From Cedecea sp000277545 (GTDB taxonomy: Bacteria > Pseudomonadota > Gammaproteobacteria > Enterobacterales > Enterobacteriaceae), in the NCBI GenBank assembly GCA_050847315.1, contig CP193791.1: a stretch of 64,000 nucleotides of DNA; one strand, given 5' to 3'. Position 1 is the stretch's first letter. Each line of letters starts with the position of its first letter. Positions 7,321 through 16,360 of the stretch are shown here, one piece after another. Under the pieces are notes generated by a model that worked only from the letters and a program-made list of their open reading frames with translations, searched no databases and was not told the origin of the DNA. The translations under genes were made by a program, and so were the position numbers.

Positions 7321-8802
7321 TTAAGAATCACGCATGTGCGAGGCCGGAAACACTTCAGCGTGGACGTTACTCGCGCTGGTTTTATTGCGCCCATGCCGCT
7401 TCGATAAATACAAATACTTATCCGCTTCGGGAATAAGCTGATTAAAGGTTGCTTCCAGCGTGTTATTACCCAACGCCGCCTCAGCCAGGCCAATACTGAC
7501 GGTGATAAACAGCGATTGTTCTTCGTAGTGAAAAGTACTGACTTCAATCGTTTTGCGGATCTGCTCGGCAATCTCAAAACCCTGCTGGTTATCCCGAACC
7601 CGGCACACCACCACAAACTCTTCCCCGCCGATGCGCGCCACCATTCCTCGCTCACCTACGGTGTCCAGCACTCTGCTGGCGAAAGAGGCCAGCACGGTAT
7701 CCCCGCATTCGTGGCCCCAGCTGTCATTGATTCGTTTGAAAAAATCAATATCCAGCAGCATCACGCACAGCAGCGGCTCTTGCGGGATTGGTTGATGCCG
7801 CCCGCTGCGCTTGAGTGCTTCAAACAGCCCGGAGCGGGAATAAACGCCCGTCAGGTAATCATAGTCGGCACGCCGCGAAGTCTGCTTAATCAGCTGATTA
7901 ATGGCATCCACGCTGATGGAAACAATCAGGGGGCAAATCGCGATAGTGGCAATGCCCAGGCGCGCCGAGAACATCTGATCGACCAGCAGCAGCGGCTGTT
8001 CGGAATGGAGATTAATTGCCGCGTGGGCCACCAGCACAATTTCCACCCCGCCGGTAATCAGCGTCAGCAGCGCAGTAACCGGGAGGGGGTAGCGAATGGC
8101 GCACCAGATAAGCGCAGGGAGCGGAAACGCCAGGCTGCCCGCCCCGCCGATAATCATCGCCGTGCAGACTGCAATCACCACGGAAAAAAACGGATACATG
8201 TCTGACGGCACGATACCGGTCAGTTTCCGCCAGGAAGGCCAGCTGGCGGTCAGCAAACAGGGCAGCATCAGGACGCCGGTTGAAAACTGCTCGCTCACCC
8301 AGTCAGCATAGAGCGGCATAAACTTTTCATGGTAATCGCCGCTTATCCCCAGCGATCCTACCGCGCCAAATAATGAAGATAATATGGCGGCAATCAGCGA
8401 AAAGTTAAAAATATTAAACGCATTTAGCGCCCAGTTACTCTCATCCATATTGCGCGAATAGCGCAGCAATAAACGGGCGGCGGTGACAATAAACACCATA
8501 TTTGAAAAGTTGATGATCGTCGACTGCCAGCCCCACTGGGTGGTAAAGGCGTCATAAACCAGCATTGCCGCATAGCAAATAAAATAATAAATGGCTTTGT
8601 TCAGCCACGGATTACGCACAAAGATGGCGGCCAGCACCGCATTCAGCGGCCAGAATAGCGAAAGATCGTTAACCAGCCGAAGCGAAGCGCCAAAGAAGTA
8701 AAATAGCGTGGTAAGCGCAAAAACACTGATCGCATTTAACAGCATTTTATCGGGGGAAAAGAATGAAAACTTAGGTCGATTAACCATGCTATCCTGGTTC
8801 AT
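7321..8802 (-). CDS. Membrane diguanylate cyclase with MASE1-like sensor (GGEEF)
   Basis: A 493-residue inner-membrane protein. About eight hydrophobic helices fill residues 15-300; the segment DLSLFWPLNAVLAAIFVRNP resembles the MASE1 sensor. The C-terminal GGDEF domain starts at ADYDYLTGVYSRSGLFEALK and has MLLDIDFFKRINDSWGHECGD and the catalytic form GGEEF. The position of the RxxD inhibitory site, five residues before GGEEF, reads GERG here, so the normal feedback site seems absent. The start may be the ATG at 8802 or the one at 8787, which has AGGA closer by. It lies 84 bases upstream of the MASE2 cyclase on the same strand. Confidence 0.85.
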   Translation of the reverse strand: MNQDSMVNRPKFSFFSPDKMLLNAISVFALTTLFYFFGASLRLVNDLSLFWPLNAVLAAIFVRNPWLNKAIYYFICYAAMLVYDAFTTQWGWQSTIINFSNMVFIVTAARLLLRYSRNMDESNWALNAFNIFNFSLIAAILSSLFGAVGSLGISGDYHEKFMPLYADWVSEQFSTGVLMLPCLLTASWPSWRKLTGIVPSDMYPFFSVVIAVCTAMIIGGAGSLAFPLPALIWCAIRYPLPVTALLTLITGGVEIVLVAHAAINLHSEQPLLLVDQMFSARLGIATIAICPLIVSISVDAINQLIKQTSRRADYDYLTGVYSRSGLFEALKRSGRHQPIPQEPLLCVMLLDIDFFKRINDSWGHECGDTVLASFASRVLDTVGERGMVARIGGEEFVVVCRVRDNQQGFEIAEQIRKTIEVSTFHYEEQSLFITVSIGLAEAALGNNTLEATFNQLIPEADKYLYLSKRHGRNKTSASNVHAEVFPASHMRDS

Positions 8803-9118
8803 ATCTATTCATCACCGCTGAAAATAAATAGCGCCATCAGGTGATTGCGAAAATAAGCATTAGCTTAGCATGTTTATCCCGCTAACAATCCAGGGCATTG
8901 AGAGAAAGAAGAAAATTCACTCAACTCGCCAGCGTTCCGCATGAACTATTAGCCATAAGTTAAATTTTTGCCACCTTCTCCCCCGCCTTTTGTCAACGGC
9001 AGGCTTTGTGGCTAAAAATTCAGACTTATTGCCGGGGAATAATTAGCAGCCTCAGGTTTAACCGATGTTTAACGTCGCTGCCTTATAGTCCATAAACGTA
9101 GGATTTCCCGGAGCTGAA
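8803..9118. other. Intergenic region, 316 bases, no gene recognised
   Basis: AT-richer than its surroundings, between the MASE1-like cyclase (leftward) and the small membrane-protein ORF (rightward). It must hold both promoters. A TATAGT at 9084-9089 could be the -10 box of the small ORF, but no good -35 box sits 17 bases before it. A loose inverted pair TTAGCCA (about 8949) / TGGCTAA (about 9009) is visible. No sigma-28 or sigma-54 element was found. Confidence 0.5.
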
Positions 9119-9241
9119 ATGCGTAAAACACCCTGGGCGGAACGACTCATCATTACCGCCATAATGCTGGCCGTGCTGGCCACCGTTAGCCTGGTTGGCG
9201 TGCTATGGTTGCGCATACCGGGATTATTATTACTGCAATAA
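9119..9241 (+). CDS. Small single-pass membrane protein, 40 residues
   Basis: A complete ORF of 40 codons plus stop. The N-terminus MRKTPWAERL is basic and amphipathic. One strongly hydrophobic helix follows, from about residue 11 to 30 (IITAIMLAVLATVSLVGVLW), then an Arg and a short hydrophobic tail. GGAG lies 7-8 bases before the ATG. The size, single helix and positive N-terminus match the many under-annotated small inner-membrane proteins of enterics. I do not recognise the sequence. It ends 9 bases before the convergent glsB stop codon. No partner can be assigned; the neighbours are a diguanylate cyclase and a glutaminase. Confidence 0.6.
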   Translation: MRKTPWAERLIITAIMLAVLATVSLVGVLWLRIPGLLLLQ

Positions 9242-9250
9242 CTGCGTCGG

Positions 9251-10195
9251 TTAAAAAATAGAGCGCCCGATGCGCTGAGAGAGAATTTCCAGCGCGGCCG
9301 TCCCGGCCAGTGAGTTACCGGAAGCATCCAGCTCCGGGCACCACACGGCAATAGACATTTCATTCGGTACGTTGGCGATAATCCCGCCACCCACGCCCGA
9401 TTTCCCCGGTAACCCCACGCGATAGGCAAATTCTCCCGCGCCGTCATACATGCCGCTGGTGATCATCAGCGCATTAATCTGCCGAGCGTGTTGAGCAGAG
9501 ATCACCGGTTCAGCAATGTGCAGAGCCCGCCCCTGATTGGCCAGAAATAAAAACGTTTTGGCTAACTCCAGACAACTCATTTCCAGCGCACAGTAATGGA
9601 AATAGGTTTGCAGCACCGTAATGACATCATTCTCAAAATTACCAAATGACTTCATCAGCCAGGCAATCGCGGCATTGCGTGCCGAATGCTCAAATTCAGA
9701 CCGCGCGACGCGTGTGTTATAGACTAAATCGTCAGCACCGGAGAGCGCCCGCACGACTTCCAGCATCCGCTGTTTGGGCGCGCTGAGGCGGGTTTGCAGC
9801 ATGTCACATACCACCAGCGCACCGGCATTAATAAACGGATTGCGGGGTTTGCCCTGCTCAAGCTCAAGCTGTAACAGAGAGTTAAACGGCTGGCCGGACG
9901 GCTCTTTGCCTACGCGCTGCCAGATTTCAGCTTCATCGTAGCGACCCATCGCCAGCGTCAGGCTCAGCACTTTAGAAATCGACTGGATAGAAAAACGCTC
10001 TGACGCATCCCCGGCGCTGAAGAACTCTCCGTCCACGGTACAAATAGCAATCCCGAGCTTATTGCCGGAAACCTCTTCCAGCGCCGGAATATAATTCGCG
10101 ACCTTTCCTTGACCCAGCAAAGGGCGAACCTGGTCGAGGATCTCTTCCAGTAACTGATTGTTTAATTGAACCGGCACCGTGCGCTCCTGAGGCAT
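9251..10195 (-). CDS. glsB: Glutaminase (GlsB/YneH type)
   Basis: A 314-residue glutaminase of the serine-dependent beta-lactamase fold. It hydrolyses L-glutamine to glutamate and ammonia in the cytosol. The catalytic Ser-x-x-Lys is in RFSIQSISKVLSL (about residues 69-77), and the NPFINAGA, SEFEHSARNAA and SGVGGGI blocks are those of the family. The sequence follows E. coli GlsB closely throughout. In E. coli this enzyme is the constitutive glutaminase at neutral pH, next to sad and yneJ as here, though a chemoreceptor gene separates it from sad in this genome. It provides glutamate or nitrogen. Confidence 0.95.
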   Translation of the reverse strand: MPQERTVPVQLNNQLLEEILDQVRPLLGQGKVANYIPALEEVSGNKLGIAICTVDGEFFSAGDASERFSIQSISKVLSLTLAMGRYDEAEIWQRVGKEPSGQPFNSLLQLELEQGKPRNPFINAGALVVCDMLQTRLSAPKQRMLEVVRALSGADDLVYNTRVARSEFEHSARNAAIAWLMKSFGNFENDVITVLQTYFHYCALEMSCLELAKTFLFLANQGRALHIAEPVISAQHARQINALMITSGMYDGAGEFAYRVGLPGKSGVGGGIIANVPNEMSIAVWCPELDASGNSLAGTAALEILSQRIGRSIF

Positions 10196-10246
10196 ATGTT
10201 AAGCGGCGAAAGTATACCAGAGCCACGGGCCGATAATAAGACGAAC

Positions 10247-11848
10247 TCAGGCGGTCATTTGAAAGCGAGCGACAGCTTTTTCAAGGCGTTGGGACTCATC
10301 CAGCAAACGTTTTGAGGTATTAGCCGAGGCCTTAATCAGCAGCCCGGTCTGGCTCACCGCCTGATTAAGCGTGGTGATCCGCGCCGTGACGTGATGCACG
10401 CTGGCGCCCTGGTCAACGGAGGCGCTGGAAATTTCATTCAGCAGCCCGCTCAGGCGGGTCACCTGGGCAATCACATTTTTCAACTGCGCCTCCAGCTCTG
10501 AGACGGCTTCGCTGCCTTGCTCAATACCTTGCAGCGAGTTATTGATCAACGACTGAATATTTCTGGTCGACTGACTACTCTGTTTCGCCAGCAGGCCAAC
10601 TTCACGTGCCACCACCGCAAAACCTCGCCCCTGGTTGCCCGCATGAGCCGCCTCAATGGCGGCGTTTAGCGCCAGGATATTGGTCTGGAAAGCAACGTTA
10701 TCAATCATCGCCACAATGCCGCGCATCTCAGAGGAACGGGTCACAATATCCTGCATTGACGTATTCACCGTGTGCATCATCTGGTCGCCACCGGCCACCA
10801 TCTCACGCGCTTCGTCCGCGCGCTGGTTCGCCTGAATAGCGTACTGGCTGTTTTCCTGTACGCGGGATTCCAGCTCGGTGATATGCAGAGTGACTTTCTC
10901 CAGCTCCTGCTCCTGCTGTGAAGAGTGGGTAGACAGCTCGTTATTCCCTTCCGCAAGCTGGCCAATATTGCTTAACAGAATGGCCGAGGATTCCCGCACC
11001 TCTTGCACCAGTTGCTGAATGCCCTGCTGCATTTCCAGTACGCTGCCGTGCAGCTGCTTCACCTCGCGGTTAACCAGTCTTCGCTCAGCGGGGAGCCGCG
11101 ACAGATCGCCGGCGGCCAGAATATGTAAATGTTCGATAAGGCTGCGCAGCGGGCGAATCACCCAGCGAGCCACGCCCAGCCAGACGGCAATCGCCACGAC
11201 CAGTAATATACCCAGCGCGATAATAAACAGCGTTTGCGCCTGACTCAGGCTGTCCAGCAATGTGTGGCTGGCCGCAGCTGTTTGCTTCTCGCCTTCGGTC
11301 TGATAGCGCGCGTACTGCTCGTTGAAATCGGACTGGAAAGCCTGAATCGGCACTTCAAAGAACGCATCGATGGAGGCCTTCTTTTGCATCCCTTCCAGCT
11401 GTTCTTTCAATCCGCCGAAGAACAGCTGATAGCTGTTGGCCAGGCTCTCGCTGCCCGCCGGGTGAAGTTGCTGCCAGGCGGCAAAATTCTGCTGCGAAAC
11501 TTTCAGGGCGGCGTCGGCCTCATCCACCAGGCTGTTCCAGCTGCCGACCGACCCGGTCTCTTTGTCCTGCATAAAGTAAACGCCCGCCCGGTTCAGCAGG
11601 TCACTGGTCATCAGCAGCGAGGTTCTCGCCTTCTCCATGACCACCTGCTGCTGATGAAGCTGGTTATTTTCGAGGACGCTCTGGCGGGTTTCGTGCAGGA
11701 TGTTGGACAGGGACACGGTGGAGAGAACTTGTAGCACGGAAAAGAGTGCGATAACGCCAACCACCCCGCTCAGCAGCCCGAATTCACGAGGGCGACGGGC
11801 AAGCAGCCTGAAGGGATTTAAACGGCGAAAAATTTGACTTATGTTCAT
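10247..11848 (-). CDS. Methyl-accepting chemotaxis protein with divergent signalling tip
   Basis: A 533-residue transmembrane chemoreceptor. The first helix is near residues 25-45; a periplasmic four-helix-bundle ligand domain of Tar/Tsr type spans about 45-200; a second helix is near 205-225; then come a HAMP domain (RPLRSLIEHLHILAAGDLSR) and the long cytoplasmic coiled coil. The conserved tip reads FQTNILALNAAIEAAHAGNQGRGFAVVA, where the usual EAARAGEQ has become EAAHAGNQ (shown here split over its length). No C-terminal NWETF-like CheR/CheB tether is present. I chose the ATG at 11848 over a GTG at 11866. No sigma-28 promoter was seen upstream, unlike the receptor at 55659. Ligand unknown. 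Confidence 0.87.
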   Translation of the reverse strand: MNISQIFRRLNPFRLLARRPREFGLLSGVVGVIALFSVLQVLSTVSLSNILHETRQSVLENNQLHQQQVVMEKARTSLLMTSDLLNRAGVYFMQDKETGSVGSWNSLVDEADAALKVSQQNFAAWQQLHPAGSESLANSYQLFFGGLKEQLEGMQKKASIDAFFEVPIQAFQSDFNEQYARYQTEGEKQTAAASHTLLDSLSQAQTLFIIALGILLVVAIAVWLGVARWVIRPLRSLIEHLHILAAGDLSRLPAERRLVNREVKQLHGSVLEMQQGIQQLVQEVRESSAILLSNIGQLAEGNNELSTHSSQQEQELEKVTLHITELESRVQENSQYAIQANQRADEAREMVAGGDQMMHTVNTSMQDIVTRSSEMRGIVAMIDNVAFQTNILALNAAIEAAHAGNQGRGFAVVAREVGLLAKQSSQSTRNIQSLINNSLQGIEQGSEAVSELEAQLKNVIAQVTRLSGLLNEISSASVDQGASVHHVTARITTLNQAVSQTGLLIKASANTSKRLLDESQRLEKAVARFQMTA

Positions 11849-12050
11849 GATTTTCTTCAGTAACACAACGATGCCGCGAGTGTACTGAGCGAAAATGACA
11901 GAATTATTTCATTCTCATGACAAACAAGACCACCTTCAAGGCGGCCTTACTTTTTACTGATTGCGCGGGCATAAACCAGCATAACGTCTGCCCTTACCGG
12001 AGAAAACAAGCATTATTCCTCCCCGGCAAACCGACGCCAGGCGGGCTAAG

Positions 12051-13442
12051 CTAGCGCCTGTCTTTCCACACGGTCTGAATATTACAGAACTCATGCAGCC
12101 CGAAATGGGAAAGCTCGCGGCCAAACCCGCTCTTTTTCACCCCGCCAAACGCCACGCGCGGATCGCTGGCGCTATAGCCATTGATAAACACCCCGCCGCA
12201 TTCGAGGCGTGCCGCCATCTCCAGCGCCAGCTGTTCATTCGCGGTATAAACCGTTGCGGACAGGCCATAATCGCTGTCGTTTGCCAGCTCAAGGGCATGT
12301 TCGCTGTCGCGGGCGACGGTAATCGCGGCCACCGGGCCAAACAGCTCCTGGCGGAACGCGGTCATCTCTGGCGTGACATTAGTGAGCACGGTCGGCGCAT
12401 AGTAGTTGCCCTCGCCAGGCAGTTTATCCCCGCCGATCAGCAGTTTTGCGCCCTGCTTAAGTGACATTGTCACTTGCTCATGCAGTTCATCACGCAGATC
12501 GTAGCGTGCCATCGGCCCAATGCGATTAGCTTCTTCCTGCGGCGTACCAACCTCATAGTTTTTCAGCTCGGCAATAAAGCGGTCGGTAAAGGCGGCGGCA
12601 ATTCCCTCTTCAACGATAAAGCGTTTCGCGGCGGCACAAACCTGCCCGGTGTTCTGGAAGCGCCCTGCCACGGCGGCCTTCACGGCTTCGTCGAGATCGG
12701 CATCATTCAGCACGATAAACGGATCGGACCCGCCCAGCTCCAGCACGCATTTTTTCAGCGCGGCACCTGCCTGGGCACCAATCGCGGCACCTGCTCTACC
12801 GCTACCGGTCACGGTGACGGCGGCCACACGCGGGTCGTTAATCGCCTGGCTGACCCCTTCCGGCGTCACGTTAAGCAGTTCGAACAGCGAAGGCACAAAG
12901 CCCGCGTCAACAAACATCTGGCGAATGAGTTCGGCGCAGCCCATCACGTTTGGCGCATGTTTCAGAATATAGCTGTTACCGGCCAGCAGAATCGGCACCG
13001 CCCCACGCAGCACCTGCCACAGCGGGAAGTTCCACGGCATTACCGCCAGGATCGGCCCCAGCGGACGGTATTCAATCACCGCCTTATTGTGTTCAACCTG
13101 AGTCGCTTCCGCCCCCAGCATGGCCGGGCCGTGCTCGGCATACCAGTCGCAAAGGTTAGCGGACTTCGCCACTTCAGCGCGCGCCTGCAAAATAGGCTTG
13201 CCCATCTCGGCGGTAATCATTTGTGCCATTGCTTCGCCGTGTTTACGCACCGCCGCGCCCAAATCACGCAGCTTTTGCGCACGTTCGTTAAGCGGGGTAA
13301 CGCGCCAGGCGTTAAAAGCCTGCTGGTTACGGGCCAGCGCGGCATCAATCCGGGCGGCGTTCTCAAAAGGATAAACCGCAATCCGCTCACCGGTAGCGGG
13401 ATTGCGTGAAATGGCGTGGGTTTGCCCGGTTACTGATTGCAT
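12051..13442 (-). CDS. sad: Succinate-semialdehyde dehydrogenase Sad (YneI)
   Basis: A 463-residue NAD(P)-dependent aldehyde dehydrogenase that oxidises succinate semialdehyde to succinate, the last step of putrescine and 4-aminobutyrate catabolism. The catalytic Cys is in NTGQVCAAAKRF, the general-base Glu in LELGGSDPF, and the cofactor loop in VTVTGSGRAGAAIG. The C-terminus SGFGRELSHFGLHEFCNIQ is nearly identical to E. coli Sad. I chose the ATG at 13442 because it matches the family start; a longer frame to 13493 is not supported. It is divergent from ptrR, its regulator in E. coli, with a 101-base gap that includes a GCCTTGAGGC palindrome at about 13472. Confidence 0.96.
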   Translation of the reverse strand: MQSVTGQTHAISRNPATGERIAVYPFENAARIDAALARNQQAFNAWRVTPLNERAQKLRDLGAAVRKHGEAMAQMITAEMGKPILQARAEVAKSANLCDWYAEHGPAMLGAEATQVEHNKAVIEYRPLGPILAVMPWNFPLWQVLRGAVPILLAGNSYILKHAPNVMGCAELIRQMFVDAGFVPSLFELLNVTPEGVSQAINDPRVAAVTVTGSGRAGAAIGAQAGAALKKCVLELGGSDPFIVLNDADLDEAVKAAVAGRFQNTGQVCAAAKRFIVEEGIAAAFTDRFIAELKNYEVGTPQEEANRIGPMARYDLRDELHEQVTMSLKQGAKLLIGGDKLPGEGNYYAPTVLTNVTPEMTAFRQELFGPVAAITVARDSEHALELANDSDYGLSATVYTANEQLALEMAARLECGGVFINGYSASDPRVAFGGVKKSGFGRELSHFGLHEFCNIQTVWKDRR

Positions 13443-13543
13443 GGTGGTGCCTCGACAGGTGAATGAGATGTTAACAGTAGCCTTGAGGCACAAAGTTTAA
13501 AAATGAATAATACTAAGCAAACCCTTCACGATTTGAGAAAGCC

Positions 13544-14413
13544 ATGGACCTCACTCAACTGGAAATGTTTAACGCCGTCGCTGAAACCGGCAGCATCAGC
13601 GCCGCCGCGCAGCAGGTACACCGCGTCCCGTCGAACCTCACGACCCGCATCAAGCAGCTGGAGGCTGATTTAGGCGTGGCGCTGTTTATTCGCGAGAACC
13701 AGCGCCTGAAGCTCTCCCCGTCCGGCCACAGCTTCCTGGCCTACAGCAAGCGCATTCTGGCGCTGGTGGATGAAGCACGCATGGTGGTGTCCGGCGATGA
13801 ACCTCAGGGCCCGCTGGCGCTGGGTTCGTTAGAAAGTACGGCGGCGGTGCGCATTCCTGGCGTACTGGCAAACTTTAACCAGCGTTACCCGAAAATCCAC
13901 CTTTCTCTCACCACCGGGCCTTCCGGCGACCAGATTGACGGCGTGCTCGAAGGCCGCCTCGCCGCCGCCTTTGTTGACGGCCCGGTGCTGCATCCGTCCC
14001 TTGAGGGCCTGGCGGTGTATCGCGAAGAGATGACCGTCGTCGCGCCCGCCGATCATGCCCCTATTCTCAGCGGGGCCGACGTGAACGGCGAGAGTATTTA
14101 CGCTTTCCGGGCCAACTGCTCCTATCGCCGTCACTTTGAGAGCTGGTTTCACGACAGCCAGGCTATGCCGGGCAAGATCCACGAAATGGAGTCTTATCAC
14201 GGGATGCTGGCCTGCGTGATTGCCGGCGCGGGGCTGGCGCTGATGCCACGGAGTATGCTGGAGAGTATGCCGGGCAGCCATCAGGTGAGCACCTGGCCGC
14301 TGCCGGAGGATAAGCGCTATCTTGATACCTGGCTGCTGTGGCGCAGAGACGCCAAAACCCGCCAGCTGGATGCTTTTATTTCGCTGCTGGAATTGCCTTC
14401 GCAGGTGCCTTAA
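13544..14413 (+). CDS. ptrR: LysR-type regulator PtrR (YneJ)
   Basis: A 289-residue LysR-family transcription factor. The N-terminal winged helix-turn-helix is MDLTQLEMFNAVAETGSISA followed by AAQQVHRVPSNLTTRIKQLE; the C-terminal periplasmic-binding-like effector domain spans about 90-280. It is colinear with E. coli YneJ/PtrR, which controls the adjacent sad gene and the putrescine response. The divergent arrangement with sad supports the same role here. The effector is not known from sequence. The next gene on the other strand ends at the base after its stop codon. Confidence 0.93.
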   Translation: MDLTQLEMFNAVAETGSISAAAQQVHRVPSNLTTRIKQLEADLGVALFIRENQRLKLSPSGHSFLAYSKRILALVDEARMVVSGDEPQGPLALGSLESTAAVRIPGVLANFNQRYPKIHLSLTTGPSGDQIDGVLEGRLAAAFVDGPVLHPSLEGLAVYREEMTVVAPADHAPILSGADVNGESIYAFRANCSYRRHFESWFHDSQAMPGKIHEMESYHGMLACVIAGAGLALMPRSMLESMPGSHQVSTWPLPEDKRYLDTWLLWRRDAKTRQLDAFISLLELPSQVP

Positions 14414-15250
14414 CTAAGCCTTGAGATCCCCATACTTATAAGCGGCGGTCACCCCGCCGTCGATCAGGATATCGCTCCCGCTGATATAGGAGCCGTTCGG
14501 GCCAAAGAGAAACTCAGCCAGGGCGCCAATTTCGTCCGGCGTGCCGCCTCTTCCCGCCGGGGATTTCGCCAGCATGTTTCGGTAGAACTCCCCGCGTTCG
14601 ACACTGTTCAGCTCGTCATAGGCCAATGGGGTATACACGATCCCGGCACTGATGCAGTTGATTCTCGCGCCTCGCCGCCCCCATTTTACCGCCTCGGCCA
14701 TCACCCGCAGCGCATTGCCCCGTTTTGACACCTGGTAGGCATACAGGCTGTCGTCAATGGCTTTGACTCGCGGTAATTCCAGCAGCTTTTCCGGCGGCAG
14801 CGTTGCCAGCTCGTCGGCCTCGGCCTGCGTCAGCGCGTCCACATCCAGCCGGTGGCTGGACTGCGAGCCAATCACCACCCCGGAACCTCCCGCGCCAATA
14901 ACCTTCCCAAACGCCTCAAACACCACTGCCGTCCCGTAAAGATCGACCCGGAGAATATCCTGAGCGGCAGCCTGGGAAGGTGAAAGCCCGGCGGTGTGGA
15001 TCACGCCCTTCACTTCTCCGTGGCCACAAGCCAGACTCACGAGATTTTGAATCGATTCCCGCGAGCGAACATCAACCACGGTGGTGCTGACCCGGAAACC
15101 CGCCTGCTGCAACGTTTGCTGCGCGGTCTGGCTATTTTCCGGCGTGATATCGGCCAGCAAAATATGTTTGCCGGTGCCGACGCGGCGGGCAATCGCCTGA
15201 GCAATCGATCCGCTGCCGATAACAACGATAACGTCCTGGGAAGAAAGCAT
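14414..15250 (-). CDS. Short-chain dehydrogenase/reductase (SDR)
   Basis: A 278-residue SDR. The cofactor loop is GSGSIAQAIAR at about residues 11-21, a variant of TGxxxGxG; ADIT after the second strand suggests NAD rather than NADP. The catalytic Tyr and Lys are in YAYQVSKRGNAL, and the C-terminus SGSDILIDGGVTA is the family's closing motif. GSQSSHR may carry the catalytic Ser. Substrate unknown. I chose the ATG at 15250, which has AGGAGAAAA just upstream. An E. coli counterpart is not found at this place, so the SDR and PhzF-like genes appear inserted between ptrR and sotB. Confidence 0.88.
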   Translation of the reverse strand: MLSSQDVIVVIGSGSIAQAIARRVGTGKHILLADITPENSQTAQQTLQQAGFRVSTTVVDVRSRESIQNLVSLACGHGEVKGVIHTAGLSPSQAAAQDILRVDLYGTAVVFEAFGKVIGAGGSGVVIGSQSSHRLDVDALTQAEADELATLPPEKLLELPRVKAIDDSLYAYQVSKRGNALRVMAEAVKWGRRGARINCISAGIVYTPLAYDELNSVERGEFYRNMLAKSPAGRGGTPDEIGALAEFLFGPNGSYISGSDILIDGGVTAAYKYGDLKA

Positions 15251-15372
15251 GTTTTTCTCCTGAATAGTGGAATGCAATAAGGCTAGCACGGCCGGATTCA
15301 TCAATAATCGCCTCCGACGTGCTAGCCTTTATGAACTGCATTCATTAATCCCGGGGAATTTTGCCCGGCAAG

Positions 15373-16164
15373 TTAACGCAGCAGCACTTTCCCCACCAGA
15401 TAGGTCACGGCCTTGCCGCCAATCAACACCCGGTCGCCCTTGTACTGGCAGCGCAGATCCCCGCCGCGGTAAGAGACCTGCCGTGCCAGCAGATGGGTTT
15501 TATTCAGCTTATCCGCCCAGTAAGGGATCAGCATGCTGTGAGCGGAGCCGGTGACGGGATCTTCCGGCACCGATTCTCCCGGGCAAAAGAAGCGGCTGAC
15601 AAAGTCATACTCGCTTTCGCCTGCGGCGGTAATACAGACCATTTTCTCCAGCGGGATCATGGCGCTGATATCGGGCTGAATCGCCTCAACCTGCGCCTGA
15701 CTTTCCAGCACCACCATATAATCACGCCCGACGCGCATCTCTTTACACTCGCTAATACCCAGCGTGGCCAGCAGCTCGGGCAGCGGCGTAATCGGCTGCG
15801 TTTCCCAGGCCGGGAAATCCAGCGTCAGCCACTCACCGCTACGCGTCACGGTCAGCGGGCCAACAAAACGCGTGCTGAAACGGATCGTCGCCTCCGGGTA
15901 ATCCAGATGCTCGAAAATAACGTGGGAGGCCGCCAGCGTAGCGTGCCCGCAAAGGTTGATCTCCCCCTGGGTGGTGAACCAACGCAGCTCAAAGCCCTCA
16001 TCCGTGGTCACAAAAAAAGCCGTTTCCGACTGATTATGCTGCTGCGACATTTTCAGCAGCGTTTCATCCGGCAGCCATTCGCTGAGCGGGCAAACCGCCG
16101 CCGCGTTGCCGCCAAACGTTGCGTCTGCGAAGGCGTCTACCATATAAAAGTCAATTGCTTGCAT
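15373..16164 (-). CDS. PhzF-family isomerase
   Basis: A 263-residue protein of the PhzF/diaminopimelate-epimerase-like fold: two similar halves with the active site between them. The catalytic Glu is in NQSETAFF, and the signature EDPVTGSAHSML in the second half contains the Asp-Pro-Val-Thr-Gly-Ser anion-binding loop. CGHATLAAS is the matching loop in the first half. Members isomerise phenazine precursors or unknown metabolites; no phenazine genes are nearby, so the function is open. AGGAG precedes the ATG. Leftward, opposite to sotB. Confidence 0.9.
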   Translation of the reverse strand: MQAIDFYMVDAFADATFGGNAAAVCPLSEWLPDETLLKMSQQHNQSETAFFVTTDEGFELRWFTTQGEINLCGHATLAASHVIFEHLDYPEATIRFSTRFVGPLTVTRSGEWLTLDFPAWETQPITPLPELLATLGISECKEMRVGRDYMVVLESQAQVEAIQPDISAMIPLEKMVCITAAGESEYDFVSRFFCPGESVPEDPVTGSAHSMLIPYWADKLNKTHLLARQVSYRGGDLRCQYKGDRVLIGGKAVTYLVGKVLLR

Positions 16165-16360
16165 TGGCGTTACTCCTGCTTTTCATTGTTATTTTCTTCA
16201 CCTCTACCATGACATACTCGCCCGAACTGTGCTGTTTTTTTTCTACCGTACCCAGGCGCTAGCCCCAAATGAGACATAAATCACAAAATGGGTTGTGTCG
16301 CCGATCTGATGGTTTTATGATCGCCCCATTCCTACCCCTTATTTACCTGCATATTCCCTT

